64,000 nt of DNA from CAYONP01 sp964405335 (GTDB lineage: Bacteria; Armatimonadota; UBA10988): positions 3,901 through 67,900 of the forward strand of contig CAYONP010000021.1 of the NCBI GenBank assembly GCA_964405335.1. The letters run 5' to 3'. The notes under the pieces are model-generated. The model made no database searches and had not been told where the DNA came from. It saw only the letters and a list, made by a program, of their open reading frames with translations. The first letter of the stretch is position 1; each line of letters opens with the position of its first letter. Of the stretch, positions 52,179 to 60,443 are shown piece after piece. The position numbers and the translations under genes were made by a program.

Positions 52179-53645
52179 TTACGGCGGCCAGGCGGTCACC
52201 TTCGCCCGCCAGCCGGTGTAGGTGTCGCGCAGCCGTTGCACGTTGTCCAGGTGGGCCTGCAGCCCCACGCCGGAGTCGCTTCTCCACGAGGTCCAGTCGA
52301 GTCTCAGGCCGGCGTTGCCGGCCTCGGTGATGGTCTTCTGGCCGTTGGCCACGGTGACCTCGGAGAAGAGCCAGTTGCTCGCTTGGCCGTTCGCGCCGCC
52401 GGTCGTTTCGAGCAGCGCCACGAGCCACTTCGAGGCGCCGTTCATCGGCCACTCGAAGCCGGCCTCGGCGACGCGCCGGGTGACGCCGTCAGGCTCGACG
52501 GTGACCCTCTCCTTGACCGCGGCCACGACCTCGCTGCCGAGCTGCGAGATGGTCAGGTCGGCGCTGTCGGTGGTCGTATCGGCCACGCCGACCGGCATGG
52601 TGATGGTCGCGCCGCAGCGCACGAGGCTGTCGATGGGCAGGCGCAGCCGGGGGTGCCACGGCTGCGGCACGACCTGATACTGAACCGCGCTCTGGTCGGT
52701 CTCCAGCGCCTGCCCGTGAAGTTCGTCCGCATCGGGGAAGAAGCCGACGGTGACCAGCGTGCCCAGGTAGAGAGTCGCGATGCGCCAGTGGTAGACCACC
52801 GTCGAGCCGGCCGGCGGCGGCGGCGTGATGGTCGCGCTGAAGGTCTGGGGCGTGTCGTCGAAGACGTCGATGTCGAGCAGGTCGGGGGCCACCTCGAGCC
52901 GGAACCCGTCGGCGATCATCACGGTCGCCGAGCCGGTGCCGGTGGCGCCGTCGTCGTCGGTCGCGGTGATGGTGACCGTCTGCTCGCCGAGCTCCAGCGG
53001 CGACAGCTCGCCCGCCCAACTCCACGCGTCGCCGGCGCCCTTCGTCAGCGTAACGTCTCCCGGCCCGCCGAGTTCGGACAGATCGGCGACGACACCGGCC
53101 ACGGTGCCGTCCTGGTCGGTTGCGGTGCAGCTCACCGTCGCACCGCCCCGGACGCCGACGATGCCGGTCGTGGTGGCGGCCTCATCGGCCACCTCGGGCG
53201 GGAGGTTGTCGCCGCCGCCGCCACCACCACCGCCGCCACCGCCGCCGGGGTCGTTGACCAGCACCGTTTCGGTCTGCGAGTAGAACGTCCCGTCATCGAG
53301 CGTGGCGCGGAAGGTGACCGTGCGCTCGCCCGCCTGCTGCGGGATGAGCCGACCCGACCAGCCCCAGTCGTCATCGTCGATGCGTTCGAGCGGTCGGATG
53401 ATCGGCCCGCCGATCTGTGACAGGTCGGCGGTGACGGCGGTGACGGCGGCCGCGCGCTCGGGCGCGATGCGGCAGTTCACCTCGACCTCCTGGCTCAAGC
53501 CGCGGAGCAGCGGTGAGGTCACCGACAGCGCGCCGAAGCCGGCCCAGACGGCGGTGCCCGACGAGCAGGCGGTCACCGCACCCAACCCCGACACGAGCAC
53601 GACCAAGCCCATCCGCCGCATCACGCGGCCCCCGGCGCAACGCAT
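52179..53645 (-). CDS. lipoprotein with Ig-like domains and a poly-Gly linker
   Basis: A 488-residue exported protein. The signal MRRMGLVVLVSGLGAVTAC ends in a lipobox with the lipidated Cys at 27. Two or more Ig-like/PKD-like domains follow (AGERTVTFRATLDDGTFYSQTETVLV; GEQTVTITATDDDGATGTGSATVMI), separated by a run of twelve glycines. The C-terminal part (from about 290) is another beta-rich region. It probably stands on the cell surface. The ATG at 53645 has GGAG six bases upstream. It precedes the ECF module 2 genes on the same strand and might be a sensor or target, which is inference from position only. Confidence 0.7.
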   Translation of the reverse strand: MRCAGGRVMRRMGLVVLVSGLGAVTACSSGTAVWAGFGALSVTSPLLRGLSQEVEVNCRIAPERAAAVTAVTADLSQIGGPIIRPLERIDDDDWGWSGRLIPQQAGERTVTFRATLDDGTFYSQTETVLVNDPGGGGGGGGGGGGDNLPPEVADEAATTTGIVGVRGGATVSCTATDQDGTVAGVVADLSELGGPGDVTLTKGAGDAWSWAGELSPLELGEQTVTITATDDDGATGTGSATVMIADGFRLEVAPDLLDIDVFDDTPQTFSATITPPPPAGSTVVYHWRIATLYLGTLVTVGFFPDADELHGQALETDQSAVQYQVVPQPWHPRLRLPIDSLVRCGATITMPVGVADTTTDSADLTISQLGSEVVAAVKERVTVEPDGVTRRVAEAGFEWPMNGASKWLVALLETTGGANGQASNWLFSEVTVANGQKTITEAGNAGLRLDWTSWRSDSGVGLQAHLDNVQRLRDTYTGWRAKVTAWPP

Positions 53646-53785
53646 GGCAAACTCCCCCCGCGGCCCGCCGAACGACCAGTCGCAGGTCACGGCTTGTGAG
53701 ACTTCGCCGCCGCGCGGCGAGTCTCCTTCGCCAGACTGGACGCCGGCAGGCGGGCGGGCATTCCCGGCGAAGAGTCGACCCGGTC

Positions 53786-53947
53786 GGCGGGGTTGGTGGG
53801 GTAGCGTACGGCACGAGTCGCCCCGGATTGAGATCCGGGTTTCTCGCCTGCTAGACCCGCCCGGTGGGCGGGGTTGGTGGGGTAGCGTACGGCACGAGTC
53901 ACCCCGGATTGAAATCCGGGTCTCTCGCCTGCGAAACCCGCCCTGCG
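53786..53947. repeat. 81-bp tandem repeat, two copies, with internal hairpins
   Basis: The unit beginning GGCGGGGTTGGTGGGGTAGC occurs at 53786-53866 and 53867-53947 with about six differences. Each unit holds CCCGGATTGARATCCGGG (53822-53839 and 53903-53920) and ends in ACCCGCC, which pairs with the next GGCGGG. A partial third start follows at 53948. A further hairpin GCCCACGGTTTCACTCGTGGGC is at 53968-53989. The 356-base gap 53646-54001 is otherwise empty. Confidence 0.85.
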
Positions 53948-54001
53948 GGCGGGTTGGATTGGCCGGTGCCCACGGTTTCACTCGTGGGCGGGAGCCCTGC
54001 G

Positions 54002-56263
54002 ATGCGACGTGAACCGCCGGCCGAGTCCCGGCAACTGAAGCTCGAGCGTCTCAGCGCGGACCTGGTCGTCGTCGGTGGCGGCATGGCCGGCACCTGCTGC
54101 GCGGTCACCGCCGCCCGCGCCGGAGCGAAGGTGGTCCTGATTCAGGACCGGCCGGTGCTCGGCGGCAATGCCTCGAGCGAGGTCCGGCTGTGGATCCTCG
54201 GCGCCACCGCGCACATGTCGAACAACAACCGCTGGGCGCGCGAGGGCGGCGTGCTCAACGAGATCCTGGTCGAGAATCTGTGGCGCAATCGCGAGGGCAA
54301 CGCCGTCATCCTCGACACCATCTTGCTCGAGAAGGTGATCGACGAGCCGAACCTGACCCTGCTGCTCAACACCGCGGTCTACCAGGTCGACAAGAGCCAT
54401 CCCGACCGGATCGACTCGGTGCGCGCGTTCTGCAGCCAGAACTCGACCGAGTACGAGGTCGCCGCGCCGCTCTTCTGCGATGCCTCGGGTGACGGGATCG
54501 TCGGTTTCCTGGCCGGCGCGGCGTTCCGCATGGGCGCCGAGTCGGCCGACGAGTTCGGCGAGAAGTTCGCGCCCAGCGCCGAGTATGGCGAGCTGCTCGG
54601 CCACTCGATCTACTTCTACAGCCAGGATGTCGGCCGGCCGGTCAAGTTCGTCCCGCCGAGCTACGCGCTGGACGACATCACCCGCATCCCGCGCTATCGC
54701 AACTTCAACACCTCGACCGACGGCTGCCGGCTGTGGTGGATCGAATGGGGCGGCCGGCTCGACACGGTGCACGACACCGAGACCATCAAGTGGGAGCTGT
54801 GGAAGGTGGTCTACGGCGTCTGGAACCACATCAAGAACAGCGGCGAGTTCGCCGACGCGGAGAACCTCACCCTCGAATGGGTCGGCACGATTCCGGGCAA
54901 GCGCGAGAGCCGGCGGTTCGAGGGCGACCACATGCTCACCCAGCAGGACATCGTCGAGGTGCGGCACCACGACGACGATGTCTCGTTCGGCGGCTGGTCG
55001 ATCGACCTCCACCCGGCCGACGGCGTGTTCAGCGAGAAGCCGGGCTGCAACCAGTGGCACAGCCGCGCGATCTTCCCCATCCCCTACCGCTGCCTCTACA
55101 GCCGCAACCTCGAGAACCTGTTCCTGGCCGGGCGGATCATCAGTTGTTCGCACGTCGCCTTCGGCTCGACCCGGGTCATGGCCACCTGCGCCAACTCGGC
55201 CCAGGCGGCCGGCATGGCCGCGGCGATCTGCGCCCGTGACCGGCTGCGGCCGCGCGACCTGCTGGCGCCCGAGCGGATGCGTGGGCTGCAGCGCGAGCTG
55301 ATCCGTGCAGGCCAGCACATCCCCGCCGTGCGGCTCGACGACCCGGATGACCTGGCGCGACGGGCCGACATCTCGGCCATCAGCCGGCTGCGCCTGGGTG
55401 CGCTGCCGCCCGACCGCGAGCCGGTGCCGCTAGAGCAGTCACGGGCGCAGATGATCCCTGTCGCGGCCGGGCCGGTGCCGAAGGTCACCTTCCTGGTCGA
55501 CGTGGCCGAGCCGACCCGCCTGACCATCGAGCTGCGCGCCGCCGACCGGCCCGAATGCCACTCGCCGACGGAGATCCTGGCCACCCGCACACTGGCGCTC
55601 GAGCCCGGCGAGCGCCAGCCGGTGGTGTTCGACTTCGCGCTGAGCGTCGACCGGCCGCAGTACCTGTTTTGCGTGCTGAAGGCCACCCGCCACGTGGCCG
55701 CCTGGTACAGCGATCAGCGCCTGACCGGCCTGCTCTGCCTGCTGCAGCGCGCGACTCAGGCGCCGACGCTCGACATCGGCGTCGAGAGCTTCGAGTTCTG
55801 GACCCCCTGGCGCCGGCCGAACGGCCGCAACTTCGCCTTCACCGTCGACCCGCCGCTCGACCTGTTCGGGCCCGAGAACCTGACCAACGGCTACGCGCGA
55901 CCGGTCGACGGCCCGAACGCGTGGGTCGCCGACCTGCACGACGAACGGCCGACGGTGACCTTGACCTGGCCGACGCCGCAGACGGTCGGCCGGGTCGAGC
56001 TGAGCTTCGACTGCGACTGGGACCACCCGATGGAGTCGGTCCTGATGGGCCACCCCGAAGACGCCATGCCGTTCTGCGTCAAGCACTTCCGCCTGATGGA
56101 CGGCGAGGGCAATGTGCTCCACGAGCAGACCGACAACCACCAGACGCGGGTCACCGCGCGGCTCGACCCACCGGTCTCAACCCGGCACCTGATCCTCGAG
56201 CTGATCGAGTCCTGGGGCGACGTGCCACGGTCGCTGTTCGAGGTGAGGTGTTACCAGGCGTAG
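54002..56263 (+). CDS. FAD-dependent oxidoreductase with C-terminal beta-sandwich domain
   Basis: A 753-residue protein. The dinucleotide motif VVVGGGMAGTCCAVTAARAGAKVVLIQ covers about residues 22-48, and GGNASSEVRLWILGA follows. These mark the FAD-dependent oxidoreductase family (PF12831-like) common in polysaccharide-degrading bacteria. A late ENLFLAGRIISCSHVAFGSTRVM completes the FAD site (to about 410). The last ~150 residues (from PLDLFGPENLTNGYARPVDGPNAWVAD) look like an F5/8-type discoidin domain. The ATG at 54002 has GGGAG seven bases upstream, directly after a hairpin. The substrate is not known; no signal peptide is seen. Confidence 0.83.
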   Translation: MRREPPAESRQLKLERLSADLVVVGGGMAGTCCAVTAARAGAKVVLIQDRPVLGGNASSEVRLWILGATAHMSNNNRWAREGGVLNEILVENLWRNREGNAVILDTILLEKVIDEPNLTLLLNTAVYQVDKSHPDRIDSVRAFCSQNSTEYEVAAPLFCDASGDGIVGFLAGAAFRMGAESADEFGEKFAPSAEYGELLGHSIYFYSQDVGRPVKFVPPSYALDDITRIPRYRNFNTSTDGCRLWWIEWGGRLDTVHDTETIKWELWKVVYGVWNHIKNSGEFADAENLTLEWVGTIPGKRESRRFEGDHMLTQQDIVEVRHHDDDVSFGGWSIDLHPADGVFSEKPGCNQWHSRAIFPIPYRCLYSRNLENLFLAGRIISCSHVAFGSTRVMATCANSAQAAGMAAAICARDRLRPRDLLAPERMRGLQRELIRAGQHIPAVRLDDPDDLARRADISAISRLRLGALPPDREPVPLEQSRAQMIPVAAGPVPKVTFLVDVAEPTRLTIELRAADRPECHSPTEILATRTLALEPGERQPVVFDFALSVDRPQYLFCVLKATRHVAAWYSDQRLTGLLCLLQRATQAPTLDIGVESFEFWTPWRRPNGRNFAFTVDPPLDLFGPENLTNGYARPVDGPNAWVADLHDERPTVTLTWPTPQTVGRVELSFDCDWDHPMESVLMGHPEDAMPFCVKHFRLMDGEGNVLHEQTDNHQTRVTARLDPPVSTRHLILELIESWGDVPRSLFEVRCYQA

Positions 56264-56293
56264 GTCGAGCGTCTCGCTCGACGGCCGGCCGGG

Positions 56294-56316
56294 GCGGGCG
56301 ACGACGCCCGCGCTCC
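56294..56316. repeat. dispersed GGACGCCCGC-type repeat, single copy
   Basis: GCGGGCGACGACGCCCGCGCTCC is a one-copy member of the family seen as a tandem array at 14922-15020 and as two copies at 61961-62026. It lies between the convergent FAD oxidoreductase and VOC genes. Confidence 0.7.
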
Positions 56317-56336
56317 GGACGCCTCGCCGGGCCGAT

Positions 56337-56353
56337 GGCGGGCACAGCCCGCC
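56337..56353. terminator. hairpin between convergent genes
   Basis: GGCGGGC pairs with GCCCGCC around the three-base loop ACA, immediately before the stop codon of the VOC gene and 74 bases after the FAD oxidoreductase gene. Position suggests a shared terminator, but no T run is present. Confidence 0.4.
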
Positions 56354-56803
56354 CTACCGACTGTGCACGGCCTCGTCGTACTCGGTGTGCTCGGGCACGT
56401 CGGTCTCGCTCTCGAACTCGAGCCGGTAGCCGTCGGGGTCGGTCACGCTGGTGATCCACATGCCGTTGCCCACGAACGGCCGGCTCGCCGCGACGCCGCG
56501 GGCGGTGATCTCGCTGTAGTAGGCCAGGGCGTCGTCGCAGATGAAGCAGACCGAGACTCCGACGCCCAGCGGATCGGCCGGCACGTTGGCGTGGTGGCCC
56601 TCGGTCCAGAACTCCTGCAGCATCAGCGCCGCGCCGCCGCGTTGCAGCCAGCACCAGCGCAGCCGGCCTTCGGGCCGCCAGGCGGTGGTCATCTCGAACC
56701 CCAGGCAATCGACGTAGAACCTGGCCGAGGCCTCGATGTCGTGGACGCCGAAAAACGGTACCGATTGCTTCAGGTTGGGGATGGTGGCGACCTCGGCGGG
56801 CAT
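56354..56803 (-). CDS. VOC superfamily (glyoxalase/dioxygenase-like) protein
   Basis: A 149-residue single-domain protein with the paired beta-alpha-beta-beta-beta units of the vicinal oxygen chelate fold: SVPFFGVHDIEASARFYVDCLGFEMT in the first half, and SVCFICDDALAYYSEITARGVAASRPFVGNGMWITSVTDPDGYRLEFES in the second. The closing Glu in RLEFES fits a metal ligand; His of the first strand is not obvious. The start is the ATG at 56803, with GAGGAG about eight bases upstream; longer forms lack such a site. Members are isomerases, dioxygenases or resistance proteins, and this one cannot be placed further. Confidence 0.8.
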   Translation of the reverse strand: MPAEVATIPNLKQSVPFFGVHDIEASARFYVDCLGFEMTTAWRPEGRLRWCWLQRGGAALMLQEFWTEGHHANVPADPLGVGVSVCFICDDALAYYSEITARGVAASRPFVGNGMWITSVTDPDGYRLEFESETDVPEHTEYDEAVHSR

Positions 56804-56861
56804 GATGCAGCTCCTCGTTGACACCATCCTGCCCCCGGCGCGCGCCGGGCGCAGGAGCGGG

Positions 56862-57710
56862 CTAATCGTGGGCGAACATGCCGCGGACCTCACCGAGCTC
56901 GGTGAACACACCACAGACCACGCGCTCGACGACCAAGTTGGTCAGCGAGAGGCGGTCGACCGACGCGGCGCTGATGTGGTAGTGCAGCCCGTCGCTGCCG
57001 TTGGCCACGCCGCCCATCATGCAGCAGACGTCGGCGGCGTGGACCAGATCGACGATGATCGGCTCGCCGTCGTGCCGCTCGGGGCTGTGGTGCCAGCGCA
57101 CCGCGTCGACCAGGAAGCGCGGCAGATTCCAGCGGTCGAGCAGCGTCGCTCCGACCTCGGCGTGGTCGATGCCGAGCACCTCGCGCTCGGCCGCATCGAA
57201 CGGCAGGCCGTGGTCGAAGGCGGCGTCCATCACCGGCCGGGCGTCGACCTCGAGATAGCTGCCGAGCACGATCTTGCCGATGTCGACCAGCAGTCCGGCG
57301 GTAAACAACCCCTGCGGTGCCGGCCGGCCGAGGATCTGAGCGAGCTGCCGGGCACCGATGCCGACCGCCACCGAATGCTCCCACAGGTCGCCGGCGGGCA
57401 GGTCATAGCCCTGCACCGGCCGCCGCGCGATCGGCGCCAGGACCGTGCTGAGGACCAGCTCGAAGACGGTGTTGAGCCCCAGCCGGACGGTGGCGGCGCG
57501 GACCGAGTCGATCTCGCGCGAGGCGCGGAACCAAGGCGAATTGGCCAGGCGGAGCAGATTGCCGGTCAGGCTGGCGTCGAGCTCGATGGCCCGACAGACA
57601 TCGGCCAGATCGACCTCGGGGTCCTGCACCAGGCGGACCACCTCACCGGCCGCCGGCGGCAGCGCCGGCACGGCGTCGACGGCGGCGAGGATGTCGTCGC
57701 GACGGCTCAC
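56862..57710 (-). CDS. HDOD-domain signalling protein
   Basis: A 282-residue protein consisting essentially of an HDOD domain (SRRDDILAAVDAVPALPPAAGEVVRLVQDPEVDLADVCRAIELDASLTGNLLRLANSPWF), then AATVRLGLNTVFELVLSTVL. An HD-like second half contains GLFTAGLLVDIGKIVLGSYL and HAEVGATLLDRWNLPRFLVDAVRWHHSPE. The phosphohydrolase HD pair is not intact, as is usual for HDOD proteins. The GTG at 57710 overlaps the stop of the CheD-like gene by four bases (GTGA) and has GAGGAG eight bases upstream. The pair is probably made together and acts in signalling. Confidence 0.88.
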   Translation of the reverse strand: MSRRDDILAAVDAVPALPPAAGEVVRLVQDPEVDLADVCRAIELDASLTGNLLRLANSPWFRASREIDSVRAATVRLGLNTVFELVLSTVLAPIARRPVQGYDLPAGDLWEHSVAVGIGARQLAQILGRPAPQGLFTAGLLVDIGKIVLGSYLEVDARPVMDAAFDHGLPFDAAEREVLGIDHAEVGATLLDRWNLPRFLVDAVRWHHSPERHDGEPIIVDLVHAADVCCMMGGVANGSDGLHYHISAASVDRLSLTNLVVERVVCGVFTELGEVRGMFAHD

Positions 57711-58177
57711 AACTCGCGCTCCTCCCCACGCGATCGGACCCGAGCGCGACCGCTGGCGAACTCGAAGATCAGCGTCCGGTCGGCGGTGCCCCCGGTGTCT
57801 TCGGCGACCACCCTCAGCCCATGCCGTTCCAACGCCGACCAGGCCGCGGCGCGGTTGCGTTCGCCCAGGTCGCACCAGCGGCCCAGCGGCGTCGCCGCGC
57901 CGGTCAGCGTGGCGACCAGTCCCCCGCGCCGAGCGCCATAGCCTAGCACAAGTTCGAGCAGCGCGGATACCCCCCGATCGGCAAACAACGTCGGGCTCAG
58001 CAAGGTCGCGTAAGGATAGGTGTCGGCCCGCGGCAGCAGGCTGCGCGCCACGCCGCCGACCCGCGACTCGCGGTCCCACAGCGTGACCGCCACGCCGGCG
58101 CCGAGCGGGCCGGCGATCACGAGATCGACCGACGAGCGGTCGGAGATCAACTCGGCGGGTTCAAGGCGGCGGACCAC
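57707..58177 (-). CDS. CheD-like protein lacking catalytic residues
   Basis: A 156-residue homologue of CheD, the chemoreceptor glutamine deamidase. The match is seen in LGAGVAVTLWDRESRVGGVARSLLP, ERNRAAAWSALERHGLRVVAEDTGGTADRTLIF and ASGRARVRS. In active CheD the first stretch is LGSCVAV followed by a HxxLP histidine. Here the cysteine is Gly28 and the histidine is Arg45, so deamidation is not expected. The gene ends in the GTGA start of the HDOD gene. No chemotaxis genes are visible nearby. It may bind CheC-like or HDOD partners. The start is GTG. Confidence 0.75.
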   Translation of the reverse strand: MVRRLEPAELISDRSSVDLVIAGPLGAGVAVTLWDRESRVGGVARSLLPRADTYPYATLLSPTLFADRGVSALLELVLGYGARRGGLVATLTGAATPLGRWCDLGERNRAAAWSALERHGLRVVAEDTGGTADRTLIFEFASGRARVRSRGEEREL

Positions 58178-58251
58178 CGCGTGCTCCCGTGGGCCTGCCC
58201 CGCCACTCTATCGGCCCGGCGGCGCGGGGCTGTAACAGCCACCGGGCGGGA

Positions 58252-58280
58252 TTGACGCGCTTGGTCGGCTCGGGCAGGAT
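58252..58280 (+). promoter_or_regulatory. candidate promoter of the lipid-kinase operon
   Basis: TTGACG (58252-58257) is followed after 17 bases by CAGGAT (58275-58280), in the divergent gap with the CheD-like gene. The -35 is good and the -10 is weak (three of six). The transcript would start near the hairpin that abuts the ATG. Confidence 0.35.
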
Positions 58281-58282
58281 CG

Positions 58283-58298
58283 GGCGGTAGGTACCGCC
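58283..58298 (+). promoter_or_regulatory. palindrome abutting the lipid-kinase start codon
   Basis: GGCGGTAGGTACCGCC folds as a six-base stem with loop AGGT and ends one base before the ATG at 58300. The only possible Shine-Dalgarno bases lie within it. It could be an operator or a translation-limiting hairpin. Confidence 0.4.
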
Positions 58299-58299
58299 G

Positions 58300-59214
58300 A
58301 TGCGTGCACTCTGCATCTGGGCACCGATTGCCGGCGGGGGGCGGGCGACCGAACGGCTGCGCGCTGCGGCCCGCGGGCTCGACCTGGAGCTCGCCGCGGC
58401 CGAGGCGCCAGGGCAGGCCGAAGCGCTGGCGGCCGCCGCCAACGGTGTCGAGGCGGTGATTGCCGCCGGCGGCGACGGCACGGTGCACGAGGTCGCCGGC
58501 GGCCTGATGCGCCGGCCCGCCGGCCCGCTGCCGATGGGCATCCTGCCGCTCGGCACCGGCAACGACGTGGCGCGCAACCTCGACCTCGACAGTGTCGAGC
58601 GGAGCCTCGCCGCCATGGCCGTCGGCGCGACTCGGGCGGTCGACTTGATCGCGCTCGACCTGGTCGTCGATGGCCGCACGCAACGGCGCTACGGGCTGCT
58701 CAACACCGGCATCGGCTTCTCGGCCGAGGTGATCAGGGCGACCACGACGCGGGTCAAGCGCCTCTTCGGTCGCCGCTGGGCCTACACCGTCGGCGTCTTT
58801 CGGGCGCTGGTGCCGTGGCGCAGTCCGACCTTTCGCCTGCGCCACGATGCCGGCGAGTTCGAAGGCCGCCTGCTCTGGCTCGGCGTCGGCAACGGCGAGT
58901 ACGAGGCGGGCGGCACGCTGCGCGTCTCGCCCGGCGCGCGAATGGACGACGGCCGACTCGAACTGCTCGTCGTCCGCCACGGACCGAAGTTCGAGCTGGT
59001 CCGGAACTTCGCCCGGATCGGCACCGGCGAGCACATCCACCACCCACTGTGCGACTATCGGCCGGTCACGTGGCTCGAGGTCGAGTGCCTCGACGGTCGC
59101 TTCGACGGGCAGGTCGAGGTGCAGTGCGACGGCGACATTATCGGCCGCACGCCGCTCCGCCTGGCGGTCGTCCCGGCCGCGCTGCGGGTCTATGCGCCGG
59201 AGCCCGGGCCGTGA
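58300..59214 (+). CDS. diacylglycerol kinase-family lipid kinase
   Basis: A 304-residue lipid kinase of the DagK/YegS type that phosphorylates diacylglycerol or a related lipid. The ATP-site motif GGDGT is at 57-61, followed by LPLGTGNDVARNLDLD. The C-terminal beta domain includes LLNTGIGFSAEV, GVGNGEYEAGG, GARMDDGRLELLVV and the late VQCDGDIIGRTPLRL. All are typical and in order. It is the first gene of a five-gene run; its stop overlaps the next start by four bases (GTGA). Confidence 0.92.
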   Translation: MRALCIWAPIAGGGRATERLRAAARGLDLELAAAEAPGQAEALAAAANGVEAVIAAGGDGTVHEVAGGLMRRPAGPLPMGILPLGTGNDVARNLDLDSVERSLAAMAVGATRAVDLIALDLVVDGRTQRRYGLLNTGIGFSAEVIRATTTRVKRLFGRRWAYTVGVFRALVPWRSPTFRLRHDAGEFEGRLLWLGVGNGEYEAGGTLRVSPGARMDDGRLELLVVRHGPKFELVRNFARIGTGEHIHHPLCDYRPVTWLEVECLDGRFDGQVEVQCDGDIIGRTPLRLAVVPAALRVYAPEPGP

Positions 59215-59729
59215 GCGAGAGCCGGGCCGAGCTGGCGGCGCGGCTGTTCTGCCCGCCGGCGGTCTATGCGCCGCCGCGGACCCGCTTCGTGCTCGAGCTG
59301 GTGGCCGCCTGGTTGGCCCCGGCGGCCAGCCTGACCATGGCCGGCGCGGTGCCCGAGGTGGCTCGGTGGCTGGTGCCGTCGACGGTGGCGGTCGCGGTCG
59401 CGGTCACCGTCTACGTCGCGGGCTGGCGCTCGCCGGGCCGGCTGGTGGTCAAGGTCGGGCCACTGGGCCTCGATGCGGGCGGCCGGGCAATCCCCTGGTC
59501 GCGCGTGGTCAAAGTGGTGCAGTGCGACATTCCGCGCGCCGATCGCGGCGAGCCGGCGGCGCTGACCATCGAGGTCGCGGGCGGCCCGCCGGTGGTGATT
59601 CGCCGCGACTGGGCCCGCGCCGCGGGCATCGCCTCGCTGCGCAACCTGTTCGATCTGTTGAGTCAGGTGACCGGCGAGGAGGATGCGGCGCATAATGGCG
59701 AATCATCGGCCGGGGAAGTGAAAGGGTAG
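59211..59729 (+). CDS. small membrane protein with a PH-like domain
   Basis: A 172-residue protein with two adjacent membrane helices (about 26-46 and 53-71) followed by a ~70-residue beta domain (LVVKVGPLGLDAGGRAIPWSRVVKVVQCDIP, LTIEVAGGPPVVIRRDW). The domain resembles bacterial PH domains. The GTG start overlaps the lipid-kinase stop, and the next gene begins three bases after the stop. A membrane-linked role with the lipid kinase is suggested by coupling, but no function is known. Confidence 0.68.
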   Translation: MSESRAELAARLFCPPAVYAPPRTRFVLELVAAWLAPAASLTMAGAVPEVARWLVPSTVAVAVAVTVYVAGWRSPGRLVVKVGPLGLDAGGRAIPWSRVVKVVQCDIPRADRGEPAALTIEVAGGPPVVIRRDWARAAGIASLRNLFDLLSQVTGEEDAAHNGESSAGEVKG

Positions 59730-59732
59730 GAT

Positions 59733-60443
59733 ATGGTCCGACGGTCGTTCAGCTTGGGGTTGGTCATGCTCGGCGCGGCGCTGCTGGTGCTCTCCGCCGC
59801 CCGCACCGAGGGCGACGAAGCGGCCGCGCCGCAGCCGCGCGAGCTGCCGCCGGTCGAGGCGCCCGACGGCGCGGTGGTGCTGTTCGACGGCACCGCCACC
59901 GAAGCCTGGCGCGGCGACCGGGGTGAGGAGTTTCCCTGGCGGCTGGCCGACGATTACTTCGAGGTCCGGCCGGGCAGCGGTTCGTGCTTCACCCGCGGCC
60001 AGTGGGGCGATATGCAATACCACATGCAGTTCGCCACGCCGTACATGCCCGAGGCGACGGGCCAGGGCCGGGGCAACAGCGGGCTCTACTTCCCCGGTGA
60101 CGTCGAGGTGCAGATTCTCGACAGCTACGGCCTGGTGCCGCAGATGGGCGATTGCGGCGCGCTCTATGGGATCAAGATTCCCGACCACAACGCCTGCCTG
60201 CCGCCCGAGGTGTGGCAGACCTACGACGTCACCTACACGGCGCCGAAGTTCGACCAGGAGGGCCGGAAGATCGCCAATCCGCGGTTCACCGTGGTGCACA
60301 ACGGCGTGGTCATCCATGACGATGTGGAGGTCGACCGCGACTGGCGGCCGAACGCGCCGGGCAACACGTTTGTCGGTCGCATCCTGTTGCAGGATCATGG
60401 CAACCGGGTGCGGTTCCGCAACATCTGGGTCAAGCCGCTGTGA
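59733..60443 (+). CDS. exported DUF1080 (3-keto-disaccharide hydrolase-like) protein, copy 1
   Basis: A 236-residue protein with a signal peptide (LGLVMLGAALLVLSAAR) and one DUF1080 beta-sandwich (from AVVLFDGTATEAW). Core motifs are GNSGLYFPGDVEVQILDSYG, CGALYGIKIPDHNACLPPEVWQTYDVTY and ILLQDHGNRVRFRNIWVKPL. DUF1080 proteins have concanavalin-like folds and are linked to sugar breakdown; some hydrolyse 3-keto-sugars. The gene sits in a translationally coupled run with two paralogues, and its stop overlaps the next GTG start. Confidence 0.88.
   Translation: MVRRSFSLGLVMLGAALLVLSAARTEGDEAAAPQPRELPPVEAPDGAVVLFDGTATEAWRGDRGEEFPWRLADDYFEVRPGSGSCFTRGQWGDMQYHMQFATPYMPEATGQGRGNSGLYFPGDVEVQILDSYGLVPQMGDCGALYGIKIPDHNACLPPEVWQTYDVTYTAPKFDQEGRKIANPRFTVVHNGVVIHDDVEVDRDWRPNAPGNTFVGRILLQDHGNRVRFRNIWVKPL

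Noticed and set aside
53646..53981. An N-terminal extension of the Ig-like lipoprotein
   Set aside because: It would bury the lipoprotein signal and again translates repeat DNA.
53864..54001. An N-terminal extension of the FAD oxidoreductase by 46 codons
   Set aside because: The extension translates the 81-base repeat and the hairpins; the ATG at 54002 has a good ribosome-binding site and leads directly into the FAD domain.
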